Origin: an uncultured Litorivicinus sp.
Lineage (GTDB): Bacteria > Pseudomonadota > Gammaproteobacteria > Pseudomonadales > Litorivicinaceae
DNA length: 64,000 nucleotides
Direction of reading: 5' to 3'
NCBI GenBank assembly: GCA_902558075.1
Contig: CACECO010000006.1
Location: 25,388 to 89,387, forward strand
Below, piece by piece: positions 49,732 to 63,900 of the stretch. Positions within the stretch are counted from its first letter, which is position 1. Each line of letters starts with the position of its first letter. Position numbers and translations under genes: made by a program. The notes under the pieces are model-generated. The model was not told the origin of the DNA and ran no database searches. It saw nothing but the letters and a program-made list of their open reading frames with translations.

Positions 49732-50838
49732 ATGGAATTTTCGGTTTCTCGCGAACAATTACTCGAGAAAGCCCAAACCGCGGCATCCGTGGTTGAACGC
49801 AAACAAACGATGGCGATCTTGGCTAATGTACTGATTGAGGTTGATGCAACCGGTGCTGTGATTACCGGTACGGATCTTGATACAGAGATCTCTACCAGCA
49901 TGGAGCTATTGGAAGTCGGTTCTGGCGGTGCGGTTACCGTGCCTGGTAGGAAGTTGGTTGATATCGCAAAAGCGTTGCCAGAGGGGTCAGTTGTTCAATT
50001 CAAGCAGGATGGCGCTAAAATGTCTTTGTCGTCTGGGCGTTCGCGGTTCAAATTAGCGACGTTGCCACAGGCGGATTACCCGCGGTTGGAAATACGGGGC
50101 GATTTGACGACTGTGGCGCTAGCCAAGGGTCCGTTGCAGGATGCGATTGGGAAGACGCAGTTTGCGATGGCACAACAGGACGTGCGTTATTATCTCAACG
50201 GCATGTTGTTCTCCATCGGCGGTGGAGAATTTCGTACTGTCGCAACAGACGGGCACAGATTGAGTTTGTATCAAACAGCGTTGGAAGGTATGTCATCTGA
50301 GCCGTCGTCGCTGATCGTTCCTCGGAAGGCTGTGTTGGAATTGGCGAGGTTGGCGAGCAGTGCTGATGAAACAGTCGAGCTGTCGTTTTCAACAAGTCAT
50401 TTTCGTGTGTCGGGTCCAACGTTTGTTTTTATGAGCGTATTAATTGATGGCCGGTTTCCAGATTATGAACGTGTGGTACCACAGGGTGGAGACCACGTGG
50501 TCAGAGCTGATCGTAAACGGTTGCGAGAGGTGCTGTTGCGCGCCTCGATTTTGTCGAGTGAGCAGTATCGCGGCGTGCGGCTGCGATTGACACAGGGCCA
50601 GATTGATGTGATGGCGAATAATGCTGAGCAAGAAGAAGCTCAAGAATCGCTGGAAGTTGAGTTTGTTGGTCAAGATGGGTTTGAGATTGGTTTCAATGTG
50701 AGTTACCTGCTTGATGTCTTGGCTACCATCGAGACAGAAATGGTCGAGATGCGTTTTGGGGATAGCAATCGAAGTGCTCTCGTGCTGGGGGTTGGCGATG
50801 AGACCGGGCGATACGTTGTGATGCCAATGCGTCTGTAA
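49732..50838 (+). CDS. dnaN: DNA polymerase III beta sliding clamp DnaN
   Basis: This is the processivity clamp, 368 residues in three similar domains. Diagnostic stretches are MEFSVSREQLLEKAQTAASVVERKQTMAILANVLIE, RFKLATLPQADYPRL, RYYLNGMLFSI, VATDGHRLS, and the C-terminal RYVVMPMRL. The recF GTG start follows directly after its stop. Confidence 0.96.
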   Translation: MEFSVSREQLLEKAQTAASVVERKQTMAILANVLIEVDATGAVITGTDLDTEISTSMELLEVGSGGAVTVPGRKLVDIAKALPEGSVVQFKQDGAKMSLSSGRSRFKLATLPQADYPRLEIRGDLTTVALAKGPLQDAIGKTQFAMAQQDVRYYLNGMLFSIGGGEFRTVATDGHRLSLYQTALEGMSSEPSSLIVPRKAVLELARLASSADETVELSFSTSHFRVSGPTFVFMSVLIDGRFPDYERVVPQGGDHVVRADRKRLREVLLRASILSSEQYRGVRLRLTQGQIDVMANNAEQEEAQESLEVEFVGQDGFEIGFNVSYLLDVLATIETEMVEMRFGDSNRSALVLGVGDETGRYVVMPMRL

Positions 50839-51915
50839 GTGATCAAATCACTTCATATACATCAAGTACGGAGACTCGAGGAGACGTCATTATCTCTTGG
50901 GCCTTCTCTCAATTTATGGGTGGGAAGTAATGGAGCAGGCAAAACGTCTATCCTCGAAGCCGTCTCTATTCTTTCATCAGGTCGGAGTTTCGTGACTTCG
51001 CGATTGCGTTCAGTGATCGCTTTCGATCGACCGAGTCTGACGGTATTCGGCCAGGTTACTCAAGCCGCGACGACGCATCGAATGGCCATCCAGGTGAGTC
51101 GCGAGGAAGATCGTAAGTTGCGGTTGGATGGCGCCATGGCCCGCGGGCAAGCGGCTCTGAGTAAAGTTTTACCTGTATTGCATCTGACCCCTCACGAGAC
51201 CGATCTGATCTCGGGAACTCCTAGCGATCGTCGGCGATTTATGGATTGGGGGGCGTTTCATTGGTCGAGTGGAGATGCAGGCAGTTTTACATCACTGAGG
51301 CGAGCCCTTTTACAGCGGAATACAGCGCTTCGGAGTGGTATACTTGACGGAGCCGTGTTAGAGCCTTGGGAGCGTCAGATAGCGCTTTTTGGCGAGGCGG
51401 TGGATAATTGGCGCCGTTCGTTTCTTGATAGCGTTAAACCTTTATTTGAGGTGCTGTGTCGGCGTTTAGAACTAGGGATAGAGCTTGAACTGCAATACAA
51501 GAACGGTTGGGGCTCAATGCCGTTGCTGGATGCGCTCAGAGAGAGTCGGTCGAGGGATGTCAAAATGAGGACTACCGTGGTTGGCCCTCAGCGGGCAGAT
51601 TTTGACATTAGGCGGTCCGAAGAGCGGGCCTTTGATACATTAAGCAGGGGTCAGCTCAAGGTGGCGAATCTGGCACTAACGTTGTCGCAGCTGCACGCTG
51701 CGGCGAATCTTGGGATCTCGCCGGTATTGTGTCTCGATGATATTGGTGCGGAGTTAGATAAGGAATTCTTATCGAGGGTTTGGCAGGAAGTCTTGGAAAC
51801 TAAAGTCCAGGTGCTTGCGACGGGAGTCGATATTGGTCGCATTGGACTGAATTCTGACTGTGTTAGAGATGCCAACGTGTTTCACGTGAAACACGGTATT
51901 GTTGAATTGGATTAA
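50839..51915 (+). CDS. recF: DNA replication and repair protein RecF
   Basis: This SMC-like ATPase loads RecA at gaps (RecFOR pathway). Over 358 residues, Walker A is GSNGAGKTSILEAVS, the middle contains MDWGAFHW, the signature is LSRGQLKVANLAL, and Walker B is PVLCLDDIGAELD. It starts at GTG immediately after the dnaN stop. Near its 3' end the codons for NVFHVKHG contain a perfect parS site (51878-51893). Confidence 0.94.
   Translation: MIKSLHIHQVRRLEETSLSLGPSLNLWVGSNGAGKTSILEAVSILSSGRSFVTSRLRSVIAFDRPSLTVFGQVTQAATTHRMAIQVSREEDRKLRLDGAMARGQAALSKVLPVLHLTPHETDLISGTPSDRRRFMDWGAFHWSSGDAGSFTSLRRALLQRNTALRSGILDGAVLEPWERQIALFGEAVDNWRRSFLDSVKPLFEVLCRRLELGIELELQYKNGWGSMPLLDALRESRSRDVKMRTTVVGPQRADFDIRRSEERAFDTLSRGQLKVANLALTLSQLHAAANLGISPVLCLDDIGAELDKEFLSRVWQEVLETKVQVLATGVDIGRIGLNSDCVRDANVFHVKHGIVELD
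51878..51893. other. parS centromere site (perfect 16-mer) inside recF
   Basis: TGTTTCACGTGAAACA, the perfect parS palindrome, is embedded in the recF coding end. ParB, encoded at 39817, is the expected ligand. It lies about 3.6 kb from the candidate oriC. Confidence 0.92.
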
Positions 51916-54346
<2,431 letters not shown>

Positions 54347-54350
54347 GGAC

Positions 54351-54885
54351 TTACAAAAGCCAGTTAACAAATTCGTCGAGATCGTTAAAGATTGGAGTTG
54401 TTTCACGTGAAACAACTCCATTATCCAGTTCACGTTGTCCCTTCCCTGTTTTCACAAGCGCGCTCCGGATTCCCATCCGGCGAGCACATTCCATATCTTT
54501 TTCTGTATCTCCAACCATCCATGACGTATCTGGATCGAGTGGAAACTGGTCATTAATTGCTTGAAGCAACCCTGGCTCCGGCTTTCGACAGCCGCAACCG
54601 ACATCCGGATGATGTGGGCAGAACACGATTACTTGAAAATGCCCCCCCCAGTGCTTCTAGTTCGTTGACCATCTTCTGATGGATGGCCGCTAGGGTGTCA
54701 ATCGAAAACAGGTCTCGGCCAAGGCCGCTTTGATTAGTCGCTACGCATACGTCATAGCCTGCATCGTTAAGGCGTTTGATTGCCTCCAAAGATCCTTTAA
54801 TGGCATACCATTCGTTTGGTTTTTTGATATACGCATCGGAGTCATAATTAATTACCCCGTCGCGGTCGAGAACAATCGTCGGCAT
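54351..54885 (-). pseudogene. gmhB: GmhB D-glycero-beta-D-manno-heptose 1,7-bisphosphate 7-phosphatase, frame broken at a G8 run
   Basis: This HAD-superfamily phosphatase acts in the ADP-heptose pathway for lipopolysaccharide core. The N-terminal piece has the HAD motif VLDRDGVINYD and TNQSGLGR; the C-terminal piece has CPHHPDVGCGCRKPEPG, the HAD motif MVGDTEKDMECA and EFVNWLL. The two pieces are in different frames. A run of eight G residues on the coding strand (8 C on +, near 54642-54649) causes the break; seven would give ALGGHFQVIVFCPHHPD. It carries a perfect parS near its 3' end. It follows glyS by six bases. True loss or base-call error cannot be separated here. Confidence 0.85.
54394..54419. 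other. parS site within a 26-bp perfect palindrome inside gmhB
   Basis: GGAGTTGTTTCACGTGAAAC AACTCC (shown in two pieces) is a perfect inverted repeat centred on the parS core TGTTTCACGTGAAACA (54399-54414). The arms extend the core by five bases each side, which might affect ParB affinity or form a cruciform. It lies within the gmhB coding end encoding VVSRETTP. Confidence 0.92.
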
Positions 54886-54891
54886 TTGCGA

Positions 54892-56946
54892 TTACTGCTG
54901 AACCAAGCTGAAGTCTGCTACCAATCGATAAATATCGCGTACAGACCGGCAAAGTTCAAGGCGGTTCGCTCGAATTGCTTGATTGTCGGCATTGATCATC
55001 ACATTTTCGAAGAAGGCGTCGGTGGCAGGTTTCATTGCGAGAAGCGCTGATATCGCCTCCGGAATTGTTTCGCGTGAAACAGCATCGGCGACACGACTTG
55101 AGATGCTGATAATCGACTCATGTAGCGCCGATTCTGAAGGGTGTTCAAAAAGTGCAGGTTGGATCTGGTCGGCATCTTGATCAGATTCCTTCAATAAATT
55201 GACAAAGCGCTTATTAGTTGCGACGACGGCATTAAATTCCGGTTTTTCCGAAAACGCTACTAATGCCTTGACCCGGTTTTCTGTGCTTGCGGTCGATAAG
55301 CCATTGGTTGCTTGCACTGCCACGACAAGATCGTGTGGGTAACCGGATTTAGTCAGACGGACGCGCTCACGATCATTGATAAATTGAATTACTCGCGCGC
55401 GCGCACTGACCGAGGCCGCCACTGGTTGTGCATCAAATGCCTGATTGATCCACTGAGTCAGATCGAATTGGAGTAATGGATGTTCATTCAGGCGAAGGAG
55501 TCCAATTGCAGCTCGACGCAGTGCAAAGGGATCTTTGCTACCTGTTGGCGGTTGATTAATGGCGAAAAGTCCGGCGAGGGTATCGAGTCGGTCCGCTAAT
55601 GCGAGCAGACTTCCATAGACATCACTAGGGACGGAATCCGATGCGCCCGCTGGCTGATAAAGCCCCTGAATTGCCTGACTGACTTCGCGAGCCTCGCCAT
55701 CAAGTGCTGCATAGATTGTTCCAATCTGGCCTTGGAGTTCATCAAATTCCAAAACCATTTCTGAAACTAGGTCGCACCGTGACAGATCCGCCGCGCGTTT
55801 CATCACAGTACTATCGGCATCGACTGCCGACGCCATCTTACAGGCCAATTTGCAAACGCGGTTGGTTTTTTCCCCAAGAGACCCGAGCTTGGGATGAAAC
55901 GTAATCGATTCTAATTGTTGACGCCGCGATTCAAGCGAACGTTTTTTGTCCGTTTCGAAGAAGAATTTGGCATCAGACAAGCGAGCGCGAATTACACGCT
56001 GGTTGCCTGCAATTACCTGAGACGGGTTGCGACTTTCGATGTTAGATACGGTGATGAATTTATTTGATAAATTGCCACTTGCTGTTCTGGCATGAAAATA
56101 TTTTTGATGACCTTTCATCGCCGCTATCAAAGCGATGTCCGGTACTTCCAAAAAGTGTTCTTCAAATTCACCACACAGACCAACCGGCCACTCGACCAAG
56201 CAGTTAATCTCTGTGAGAAGCGTATCATCTGCCTCCACCGTGACGCCATTTGATTCAGCGGTCGATTGAATGGTCAACCACGTAGCTGCCTTTCGAGCTT
56301 CAAAGTCGGCAATAACAAATGCCTCTTTTAAGCGGTTACGGTACTCACTCGCTGATTGCAACTCGATCGCTGCGGGCGCCATGAATCGATGCCCGAAGGT
56401 TTTATTTCCACTTTCTATTCCGAATACAGTCAATGGCACGATGGCATTATCAAGCACTGCTAAAACCCAGTGGACGGGCCTTGGAAATTCATCACGACCG
56501 CTTCCCCAGCGCATGGATTTTGATAATACCAGACTTGTCATTACACTCTGGCAGATGTCGCCCAATACCTCTGAGGCAGACTTTCCTTGTTCAATACCTC
56601 GATAAACCACCCACTGGCCTTTCTCGGTATCAATGACTGAGGTATCTTCGGGCTCGATGTTTAGGCCGCGACAAAAACCCAAAAGCGCTTTAGTTGGCTC
56701 ATCACCTTGAAATGCTGCTTTAAAAGCGGGACCTCTCCGTTCAAATAGTTTGTCCGCAGACGCTTGGTCAACACCCTCAATGACAACACCAAGCCGACGA
56801 GGTGCGGCGATCACAGACAGTGACTCATAACCTAACAATGCATCATTTAGCTTTTGAGCAAATAGTTGCTTGAATTGGAAGTTCAAAGAGGGGAGTGCAG
56901 ATGAGGGAAGTTCTTCGCAACCAAGTTCAAATACAAAAGTCATCAT
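54892..56946 (-). CDS. glyS: Glycine-tRNA ligase beta subunit GlyS
   Basis: This is the beta subunit of the tetrameric alpha2beta2 glycyl-tRNA synthetase, with the tRNA-contacting and HD-like regions. Over 684 residues: [44 protein letters not shown], the HKYFH-containing [50 protein letters not shown] are diagnostic. It overlaps glyQ by four bases. Its sequence also contains a one-mismatch parS (55066-55081). Confidence 0.96.
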   Translation of the reverse strand: MMTFVFELGCEELPSSALPSLNFQFKQLFAQKLNDALLGYESLSVIAAPRRLGVVIEGVDQASADKLFERRGPAFKAAFQGDEPTKALLGFCRGLNIEPEDTSVIDTEKGQWVVYRGIEQGKSASEVLGDICQSVMTSLVLSKSMRWGSGRDEFPRPVHWVLAVLDNAIVPLTVFGIESGNKTFGHRFMAPAAIELQSASEYRNRLKEAFVIADFEARKAATWLTIQSTAESNGVTVEADDTLLTEINCLVEWPVGLCGEFEEHFLEVPDIALIAAMKGHQKYFHARTASGNLSNKFITVSNIESRNPSQVIAGNQRVIRARLSDAKFFFETDKKRSLESRRQQLESITFHPKLGSLGEKTNRVCKLACKMASAVDADSTVMKRAADLSRCDLVSEMVLEFDELQGQIGTIYAALDGEAREVSQAIQGLYQPAGASDSVPSDVYGSLLALADRLDTLAGLFAINQPPTGSKDPFALRRAAIGLLRLNEHPLLQFDLTQWINQAFDAQPVAASVSARARVIQFINDRERVRLTKSGYPHDLVVAVQATNGLSTASTENRVKALVAFSEKPEFNAVVATNKRFVNLLKESDQDADQIQPALFEHPSESALHESIISISSRVADAVSRETIPEAISALLAMKPATDAFFENVMINADNQAIRANRLELCRSVRDIYRLVADFSLVQQ
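55066..55081. other. Near-perfect parS-like site inside glyS
   Basis: TGTTTCGCGTGAAACA differs from the parS 16-mer in one base (CGCGTG instead of CACGTG). It is embedded in codons encoding AVSRETIP. About 0.67 kb from the perfect parS in gmhB, it may add to ParB nucleation, with lower affinity. Confidence 0.6.
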
Positions 56947-57905
56947 CCTCTGGTTCCTTCCAATACTTCCGCTCTCAATCTATCGTTAGCTAGAGGAAAC
57001 CCGGCGCTTTTTCTTGACTCAAAATAACTTTCAGCGACTTGACGGGCTAAGTTTCTTACTATCAAAATATATCTCTGTCTCTCCGTCACGCTAATCGCAT
57101 GCCGTGCATCGAGTAGATTAAATGTATGGCTAGCCTTAAGAACTTGTTCATATGCAGGCAATGGAAGCGCAGACCGCAATAATCGCTGACAAGCAGCCTC
57201 CGCTTCATCAAATTCACTAAACAGCCAATCCGTATTAGCGTGCTCGAAATTGTATGCGCTCATTTCCCGCTCATTTTGAAGAAACACGTCTCCGTACGTT
57301 ACAGAACCTTCAGCTGTTTTAGTCCAAACCAAGTCAAACATTGATTCGACGTTCTGCAGATACATTGCGATGCGCTCAAGACCATAGGTCAGCTCACCCG
57401 TCACGGGATAGCACTCAAGCCCACCAACTTGTTGGAAATAGGTGAACTGAGTGACTTCCATGCCGTTAAGCCAAACCTCCCAACCGAGCCCCCATGCACC
57501 GAGAGTCGGTGATTCCCAATTATCTTCGACAAGTCTCAGATCATGAATCTCTGGATCAATCGCCAGATATTTTAAAGATCCCAAGTAGAGATCAACGAGA
57601 TTCTTTGGGTTTGGCTTCATGACAACTTGAAACTGATAATAGTGTTGTCCTCGATTAGGGTTTTCCCCATAACGTCCGTCTGTTGGGCGTCTCGACGGCT
57701 GGACGTAAGCGGCGTTCCAACGTTCAGGGCCTATTGCTCTCAGGAAAGTTGCCGGATGAAAGGTTCCAGCACCCACTTCCATGTCATACGGTTGTAAAAT
57801 AACACAGCCTTGATCAGCCCAATATTGCTGCAGGGCGAGGATAAGTCCTTGGAAAGTTGAAATATCTAGTTCGCCAGTTGTCGGCATAGTCGTTCCGTCA
57901 GCCAA
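56943..57905 (-). CDS. glyQ: Glycine-tRNA ligase alpha subunit GlyQ
   Basis: This is the catalytic alpha subunit of glycyl-tRNA synthetase (class II). Over about 320 residues: [101 protein letters not shown] and [12 protein letters not shown] are class signatures. The start may be at a later methionine ([11 protein letters not shown]), because the first few residues are not conserved. It overlaps glyS and is divergent from the LpxL-like gene. Confidence 0.96.
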   Translation of the reverse strand: MADGTTMPTTGELDISTFQGLILALQQYWADQGCVILQPYDMEVGAGTFHPATFLRAIGPERWNAAYVQPSRRPTDGRYGENPNRGQHYYQFQVVMKPNPKNLVDLYLGSLKYLAIDPEIHDLRLVEDNWESPTLGAWGLGWEVWLNGMEVTQFTYFQQVGGLECYPVTGELTYGLERIAMYLQNVESMFDLVWTKTAEGSVTYGDVFLQNEREMSAYNFEHANTDWLFSEFDEAEAACQRLLRSALPLPAYEQVLKASHTFNLLDARHAISVTERQRYILIVRNLARQVAESYFESRKSAGFPLANDRLRAEVLEGTRG

Positions 57906-57943
57906 GATAAAGGGTGATATTATAGCTAACAGGTAAATAATTT

Positions 57944-58804
57944 GTGCAGTTGATTCAGCGGTTGGTTTGCTTTCTAGGCCACATGCCTAAATTTGTAAAA
58001 TTTGCGATGGCAAAGATCATGGGTATTTTTTTGATTTATGTTCCAAATCAGTCAGCACGAGTCACCCGAAAAAATATCGCCTTAGCCTATCCAAACGCCA
58101 GTGTTAGCCAGAGATCTATTCTTGTCCGAAATTCACTTCGAGAGCTTTGTGGCAAGTTTTTCGATCTGATTACCACTTGGGTCAAGTCTGTTGATTATTC
58201 GTACCGGCAAGTATCTCAAGTGTGTGGTTTTAGCGAATTTCAATCACAAACTCGAGAGCAGCCTACACTCATCCTTCTACCGCACATCGGTAATTGGGAG
58301 CTTTTTGGTATTTGGTTGAGCCAATCTCGTCCTTACACTGCCATGTTTCGCCCCCTGAGGATCCCCGAAATTTCAGATTTAGTTCGCGGTGCTAGAGAGC
58401 GCGGGGGAAACCAGCTGGTCCCTGCAACGACCCGCGGAGTCAAACAAATATTGAAGTGTTTGAAGTCCCAAGGGATGGCGATAGTACTCCCTGATCAGGC
58501 TCCGAAAGAGGGCGATGGCGTATTTGCGCCATTTTTTGGCCACCAAGTTCTCACTCCGGTCCTCCCATATCGCTTAGCTTTTGCCACAGATGCAGTAGTG
58601 TTTATTGGTGCAGCTTTAAAGCGTGACTGTGGATATGAAATCGTGTTGAAACAAATGCCGGCACCGATGGATCATGACCAGCACGCGTGGCTCACTCTTA
58701 TGAATCGCGAAATTGAGCGTTTAGTCCGGGATAATCCGGCCCAATATCAGTGGGAATATCGCCGTTTCCGGGAAGCTCCTGATGGGACGCTTCGCTATCC
58801 TTAA
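57944..58804 (+). CDS. LpxL/HtrB-type lipid A acyltransferase
   Basis: This is a membrane-associated acyltransferase of the lipid A late-acylation family (LpxL/LpxM/HtrB). Over 286 residues: [13 protein letters not shown] near residue 45, the catalytic H-X4-E box [12 protein letters not shown], and [35 protein letters not shown]. The start is GTG 38 bp from glyQ; the first 20 residues form a hydrophobic anchor. Its position beside glyQ matches HtrB-like genes in Pseudomonas. Which acyl chain or position is modified is not determined. The end overlaps the trkH stop by four bases. Confidence 0.85.
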   Translation: MQLIQRLVCFLGHMPKFVKFAMAKIMGIFLIYVPNQSARVTRKNIALAYPNASVSQRSILVRNSLRELCGKFFDLITTWVKSVDYSYRQVSQVCGFSEFQSQTREQPTLILLPHIGNWELFGIWLSQSRPYTAMFRPLRIPEISDLVRGARERGGNQLVPATTRGVKQILKCLKSQGMAIVLPDQAPKEGDGVFAPFFGHQVLTPVLPYRLAFATDAVVFIGAALKRDCGYEIVLKQMPAPMDHDQHAWLTLMNREIERLVRDNPAQYQWEYRRFREAPDGTLRYP

Positions 58805-60255
58805 CGCTCCCAGAAAGACGGTGATAACACGACCAATAAGGTAAATAACTCCAGGCGGCCGAGAAGCATCGCGAAGCTCAAAACATACTTAGTCTCATTA
58901 GATAACGATGCATAATTTAAGGTTGCTTCGCCAAGTCCTGGTCCAAGATTGTTCAAGCAGGCTCCGACCGCGGAATATGCAGTGATCGGATCTTCCCCTA
59001 ACGCCATGCAAATCAGCATCAATACAGCGAAAATCAGCACATACGCTGCTAGAAAACCCCATACCGCTTCAATGACCCGTGAGCTCACAGGCTTCTTGCC
59101 GATCTTTATTGGTATCACCGCATTAGGATGAATCAGACGCTTAATTTCCCGAGAACCTTGTTTGTAAAGTAACAACAGACGGATGATTTTAATGCCGCCC
59201 CCAGTTGAACCGGCGCACGCGCCGATAAATGCGCTCATTAGGAGTAGATATGGAATAAAGGTCGGCCAGGTTACGAAGTCTGAAGTGGTAAAACCAGTTG
59301 TTGTGGCAATTGACACAGTTTCGAAAATACCTTTACGAAAGGCCTCATCGACAGCGTAAGTATCACTGTCCACCAAAACAAGTGACACCAGCATCGATAA
59401 AGTGAATAAGAATAAAAGGTATGACTTCCACTCGGGGTCATGGAGGTAATGACGAACCGAATTGTTATGCCACGCAATAAAATGCAATGAAAAATTCATA
59501 CCCGAAACAATCATAAAAATAATCGCGACGGATTCAATGGTCACGCTATCAAAATAGCCGATCGATGCGTCGTGGGGAGAAAAGCCACCAATCGCGATTG
59601 TCGAAAAGGCGTGACAGATTGCGTCAAATAAGCCCATCCCGGATACCCAATAGGCAACGGTACATGCAGCGGTCAAGGATAAATAAATCAGCCACAGCGC
59701 TTTTGCTGTTTCGGCAATCCGTGGCGACAACTTGGCATCTTTCACTGGACCAGGAGTTTCAGCACGGTAGAGCTGCATTCCCCCAATCCCCAGCATTGGG
59801 AGAATCGCAACGGCTAAGACCACAATGCCCATGCCGCCGAGCCATTGGAGTTGTTGTCGGTAAAATAGAATTGATTCAGGTAAGTCATCAAGTCCGATGA
59901 TGACCGTCGCACCTGTAGTGGTTAAGCCGCTAATTGATTCGAAAACTGCATCGGTTACGCTCAGATTCAATTGGTCTGACAGTGCAAGTGGGACGCTTCC
60001 TGCACTTCCGAGAACTAACCAAAATAACACTGTGATCACGAAGCCATCGCGGATTCTTAGATCTTTTTTTTGTCGTTTCGCCGGAAGCCAGCTCAACATT
60101 CCTGCGCCGAATATGAGAATTGCAGCGGCTCCAAAAAGCGGTATTTGGCCATCCCCGAAAATGAGACTGACACCAATGGGTGGAAGCATGGTTAAACTGA
60201 ATAGCATCAGTAACAGACCTAGAATTCGGAGTGTTGGACCGAAATTCATCATCAC
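58801..60255 (-). CDS. trkH: Potassium uptake permease TrkH
   Basis: This is the K+-translocating membrane subunit of the Trk system, 484 residues with four membrane-pore-membrane repeats. Pore-type glycine stretches are visible ([46 protein letters not shown]), and [19 protein letters not shown] is diagnostic. It overlaps trkA by four bases, so both components are made from one transcript. Confidence 0.94.
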   Translation of the reverse strand: MMMNFGPTLRILGLLLMLFSLTMLPPIGVSLIFGDGQIPLFGAAAILIFGAGMLSWLPAKRQKKDLRIRDGFVITVLFWLVLGSAGSVPLALSDQLNLSVTDAVFESISGLTTTGATVIIGLDDLPESILFYRQQLQWLGGMGIVVLAVAILPMLGIGGMQLYRAETPGPVKDAKLSPRIAETAKALWLIYLSLTAACTVAYWVSGMGLFDAICHAFSTIAIGGFSPHDASIGYFDSVTIESVAIIFMIVSGMNFSLHFIAWHNNSVRHYLHDPEWKSYLLFLFTLSMLVSLVLVDSDTYAVDEAFRKGIFETVSIATTTGFTTSDFVTWPTFIPYLLLMSAFIGACAGSTGGGIKIIRLLLLYKQGSREIKRLIHPNAVIPIKIGKKPVSSRVIEAVWGFLAAYVLIFAVLMLICMALGEDPITAYSAVGACLNNLGPGLGEATLNYASLSNETKYVLSFAMLLGRLELFTLLVVLSPSFWER

Positions 60256-61643
60256 AGAAATGTTGGGGCGACCGAGAACAAACGCTCAATATCGGTGATC
60301 TTGCGTTTGTCTGTCAGAAACATTATGACATGATCTTGATGCTCAATTTTCGTGTGATCATGCGCAATTAAAACTTCGTTTTCACGCACAATCGCTCCGA
60401 TCGTTGCGCCCGATGGGAGATCAATTTCGCTGATAAGCCTGCCAACCACTCGGCTTGATCGAGCATCACCATGCGCGATCGCCTCGATTGCTTCGGCGGC
60501 ACCACGTCGCAACGAGTGTGCAGCCTGGATCGACCCCCGTCGAACAAGCTGCAGTAGCGATCCAATTGTCGCCTGTTCCGGGCTCACTGCAATATCGATT
60601 AATCCACCCTGAACCAAGTCCACATAAGCGGCGTTATTAATGAGCGTCATCACTTTACGGGCGCCGAGTTTTTTTGCTAGCATCGATGACATGATATTGG
60701 CTTCGTCACTATTGGTGACTGCACAGAACACGTCAACATCGTCGATTCGCTCTTCCAGCAACAAGTCTTGATCAGATGCATCGCCTTGTAGAACTACCGT
60801 TTTATTCAGTAATTCGGATAGCTCTTTGCAACGATTTTGGCCACGCTCGATTAATTTCACGCGATACTGATTTTCAAGCGAAATCGCAAGTCGTGCACCA
60901 ATATTTCCGCCGCCCGCTATGAGAATTCTGCGGTATGGCTTTTCGAGCTTCTGAAGCTCTGAAACAACGGCTCGAATGTCTTTCCTGGCTGCTAGAAAAA
61001 ATACTTCATCATCTGCTTCGATGACCGTATCACCTCGGGGTATGGTCGGACGATCTTTACGAAAAATAGCCGCAACTCTGGTATCGACCTGTGGTAAATC
61101 TTGGCGTAAATCCTTCAATTCGCGACCGACGAGCGCGCCATCAGAGTATGCTCGAACTGCGACAAGCTGAACTAAGCCTCCCGCGAAATCCATTACCTGC
61201 AAAGCTCCAGGTTGTTGGATTAGCCTGAAAATCGCTTCTGTAACGAGTTGTTCGGGACGAATGATTTGATCGATGTGAAGCGCCGCTTTTCCACCGAAAA
61301 GAGGGTTTGTCTTGTTATCATCCGCCCCGTCATATGCTGGTGATCTGACGCGAGCGATTTTTGTCGGTGTTCGAAACAGTGCATGGCTGATTTGACAAGC
61401 GACCATATTGATTTCATCAGAATTGGTCACAGCAATTAGCATGTCGGCGTCAATACCGCCGGCTTGTCTCAAGATATCTGGATAGGACGCGTTTCCGTGG
61501 ATGGTGCGAATGTCTAGACGGTCTTGTAAGGCCCTTAGCCGAAAGCGATCAGTATCCACTACTGTGATGTCGTTGGCTTCGGAAGCCAGATTTTCCGCTA
61601 GGGTAGCACCAACCTGCCCTGCGCCTAGAATAATTATTTTCAA
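60252..61643 (-). CDS. trkA: Trk potassium transporter regulatory subunit TrkA
   Basis: This is the NAD(H)-binding cytoplasmic gating subunit for TrkH. The 463 residues form two RCK repeats: [30 protein letters not shown] (residues 1-30) and [29 protein letters not shown] (near residue 232). Each is followed by a TrkA-C domain (for example [35 protein letters not shown]). It overlaps rsmB by four bases upstream. Confidence 0.95.
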   Translation of the reverse strand: MKIIILGAGQVGATLAENLASEANDITVVDTDRFRLRALQDRLDIRTIHGNASYPDILRQAGGIDADMLIAVTNSDEINMVACQISHALFRTPTKIARVRSPAYDGADDNKTNPLFGGKAALHIDQIIRPEQLVTEAIFRLIQQPGALQVMDFAGGLVQLVAVRAYSDGALVGRELKDLRQDLPQVDTRVAAIFRKDRPTIPRGDTVIEADDEVFFLAARKDIRAVVSELQKLEKPYRRILIAGGGNIGARLAISLENQYRVKLIERGQNRCKELSELLNKTVVLQGDASDQDLLLEERIDDVDVFCAVTNSDEANIMSSMLAKKLGARKVMTLINNAAYVDLVQGGLIDIAVSPEQATIGSLLQLVRRGSIQAAHSLRRGAAEAIEAIAHGDARSSRVVGRLISEIDLPSGATIGAIVRENEVLIAHDHTKIEHQDHVIMFLTDKRKITDIERLFSVAPTFL

Positions 61644-62956
61644 GCCGATACCCTGCCCTTGGTGGGTGCTGATTTAACCAGAAGCGAGTAAAAGAAGCCA
61701 TCTCCCCCGGTGTGTAAAGGAAAATTTTGGATTCCAAATTGTGTATGGATTCCAGGGACACCCTCAATTTGGACCAATACAGCGTCCGAGTGCCGATCAA
61801 GGAACTTGCGGATTTGATGCTCATTTTCCTGGGGTAATATTGAGCAGGTCGTAACCAAGAATCGCCCATTAATTTTCAGCGTTTCCCACGTTGCATCCAA
61901 AATCACGGACTGCATCCCGAGGAGTGACTTGAGTGTGGCCTCTGACCGCATAAGGCGGACATCAGGATTTCTGCGGATCACTCCGGTGGCAGAACATGGA
62001 AGATCGAGAAGTATTGCATCAAATGGCTCTTGATCCCACCAACTACCTGTATGCGAAGCATCTGCTGCGACTAAATCTGCTCGGAGGCCGAGTCGTACAA
62101 GATTCTCCTTGATGCGCGACAGTCGCTGTTCACTGACATCGAGAGCGGTGATCCGTGCATCGGCGATTTCGAGCAAATGACAGGTTTTCCCTCCGGGAGC
62201 TGCACATGCGTCGAGAATGCGTTCTTTGGGCTGAGGATCAAGAATGATTGAGGCCCATTGGCTGGACTCGTCTTGAACGCTGACCAAGCCTTCTGCAAAT
62301 CCATCTAAAGATTGAACAGCCATTGGTTCGGAAAGACGCACTGAATCGGGTGAGGAACCACAATCTGCGTGAATACCCTGAGATACTAGCCCTTTGATAT
62401 ATGTGTCGCGATCAGATTTTTTTCTATTCACGCGAAGTGTCATCGGGGGATGCACGTTATTTTCGACTAGAATTTGTTCCCAGTAGTCTGGCCAGCTATC
62501 TTGAATCGTATCGATGAGCCAAGTTGGATGATTCCAAAGGGTTTGTTTTGAATGCCGTTCCATTTTGAGTTCAGATTTTTTTCGAATAAATTGTCTCAGA
62601 ACAGCATTAATTAAGCCCCTCGCCCATGGCCGCCCGGCAGCCAGGGTGACATCGACATATTCCGAGACAACAGCATGCTCTTTACTGCCCATCCAGCCGA
62701 GTTCGTAGACGCCACAACGGACAATGGCACTTAAAATCTGATCTCGTGCCTTGAGTGGCTTATCTAAAAGGTGTGCTTCAATTTCATCGAGATGAAACCA
62801 TTCACGGCACATACCATAGCAAATCGACTGAAGCAGTTTTTTGTCACTCGAACTTAGATTTTTAGTGTGTTTACGGAGTAGAGAATCAAGATTTGACTGT
62901 TGATTTTGAAGTGCATTAATGATTTCAGCCGCATGAGCCCTAGCGGATTTTTTCAT
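61640..62956 (-). CDS. rsmB: 16S rRNA (cytosine-C5) methyltransferase RsmB (Fmu/Sun)
   Basis: This methylates C967 of 16S rRNA. The N-terminal NusB-like domain ([44 protein letters not shown]) precedes the SAM domain [31 protein letters not shown], the [17 protein letters not shown] motif and the [14 protein letters not shown] motif with the catalytic cysteine. I start it at the ATG at 62956, where ATGA overlaps the fmt stop, rather than the track start 33 residues earlier inside fmt. At 438 residues this is near the family length. Confidence 0.93.
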   Translation of the reverse strand: MKKSARAHAAEIINALQNQQSNLDSLLRKHTKNLSSSDKKLLQSICYGMCREWFHLDEIEAHLLDKPLKARDQILSAIVRCGVYELGWMGSKEHAVVSEYVDVTLAAGRPWARGLINAVLRQFIRKKSELKMERHSKQTLWNHPTWLIDTIQDSWPDYWEQILVENNVHPPMTLRVNRKKSDRDTYIKGLVSQGIHADCGSSPDSVRLSEPMAVQSLDGFAEGLVSVQDESSQWASIILDPQPKERILDACAAPGGKTCHLLEIADARITALDVSEQRLSRIKENLVRLGLRADLVAADASHTGSWWDQEPFDAILLDLPCSATGVIRRNPDVRLMRSEATLKSLLGMQSVILDATWETLKINGRFLVTTCSILPQENEHQIRKFLDRHSDAVLVQIEGVPGIHTQFGIQNFPLHTGGDGFFYSLLVKSAPTKGRVSA

Positions 62957-63900
62957 GCCGACTGCTCCGTCAGCATCATCGTCTGATTCCAAGGAGCCGT
63001 TTGATGGGACGCCATATGTTCTTGGGATAGTCGTCTGCCACCGGGAAGTTGGCATTCGAGGATCTGAAGATTACCTGTTTGGGTGCTGACGAGGATTTGA
63101 TTTTCTATTTTCCAAATGGTTCCAGGTCGGGCGTGCTTCCCCTGAGCCTCAGAGACCAAGAAAACTTTCATGCGTTCGTGGCCTGCAAATGTGAATGCCC
63201 CAGGCACGGGATTGAACGCATGGATTTGTCGCATGACCGCTTGACGGTCTTGACCCCAGTCAATGCAAGCATTTTGTGTTGAAATTTTGTGGGCGTAGGT
63301 GATTCCCTCTTCCGGCTGCCTTTCGGGTATAACGGAGCCACTATTAAGTTTTTTCAACGTGTCGACGAGTAAAGGACCACCAATCGCTGCGAGTTGATCA
63401 TGGAGTTTGTTTGTGGTCGTCGATTCATCGATTTGCACGGAGAATGTAGCTAGCATCGGCCCTGTGTCGAGACCTTCGTCCATCAACATGATGGTTATCC
63501 CGGTTTCCGTGTCACCTGCTTCGATTGCCCGCGGCAAAGGCGCTGCCCCGCGCCAACGTGGAAGAAGGGACGCATGAACATTGAGGCAGCCGAGGCGAGG
63601 ACTTTGAAGGACGTCTGCTCTCAGAATTTGTCCATAAGCAACGACGACCAAGGCATCAAAATTTTGCTCCCGGATCCAGTTCACTTCTTCGGGATCCTTT
63701 AATGTCTCTGGTTGTCTTACAGCCAAGCCATGGGAGATCGCGCACCGTTTGACGGCACTTTCTGACAGCTTTTGTCCTCTACCGCTTGGGCGGTCTGGTT
63801 GACTTAAGACACACTCTACTGATATCTCAGGGTCGTCGATGAGTGCCTCAAGCGTTGGGACAGCGAACTCAGGAGTGCCGGCAAAAAGGACTCGCAACAT
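62953..63900 (-). CDS. fmt: Methionyl-tRNA formyltransferase Fmt
   Basis: This formylates initiator Met-tRNA using 10-formyl-tetrahydrofolate. Over 315 residues: MLRVLFAGTPEFAVPTLEALI, NVHASLLPRWRGAAPLPRAIEAGD with the SLLPRWRG catalytic region, TGITIMLMDEGLDTGPML, and a C-terminal OB-like domain. It directly follows def (adjacent stop/start) and overlaps rsmB. The C-terminal 40 residues are less conserved, as expected. Confidence 0.94.
   Translation of the reverse strand: MLRVLFAGTPEFAVPTLEALIDDPEISVECVLSQPDRPSGRGQKLSESAVKRCAISHGLAVRQPETLKDPEEVNWIREQNFDALVVVAYGQILRADVLQSPRLGCLNVHASLLPRWRGAAPLPRAIEAGDTETGITIMLMDEGLDTGPMLATFSVQIDESTTTNKLHDQLAAIGGPLLVDTLKKLNSGSVIPERQPEEGITYAHKISTQNACIDWGQDRQAVMRQIHAFNPVPGAFTFAGHERMKVFLVSEAQGKHARPGTIWKIENQILVSTQTGNLQILECQLPGGRRLSQEHMASHQTAPWNQTMMLTEQSA

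Noticed and set aside
62957-63055. 33-residue extension of RsmB
   Set aside because: It runs through fmt coding sequence; the ATGA overlap at 62953-62956 is the typical start.
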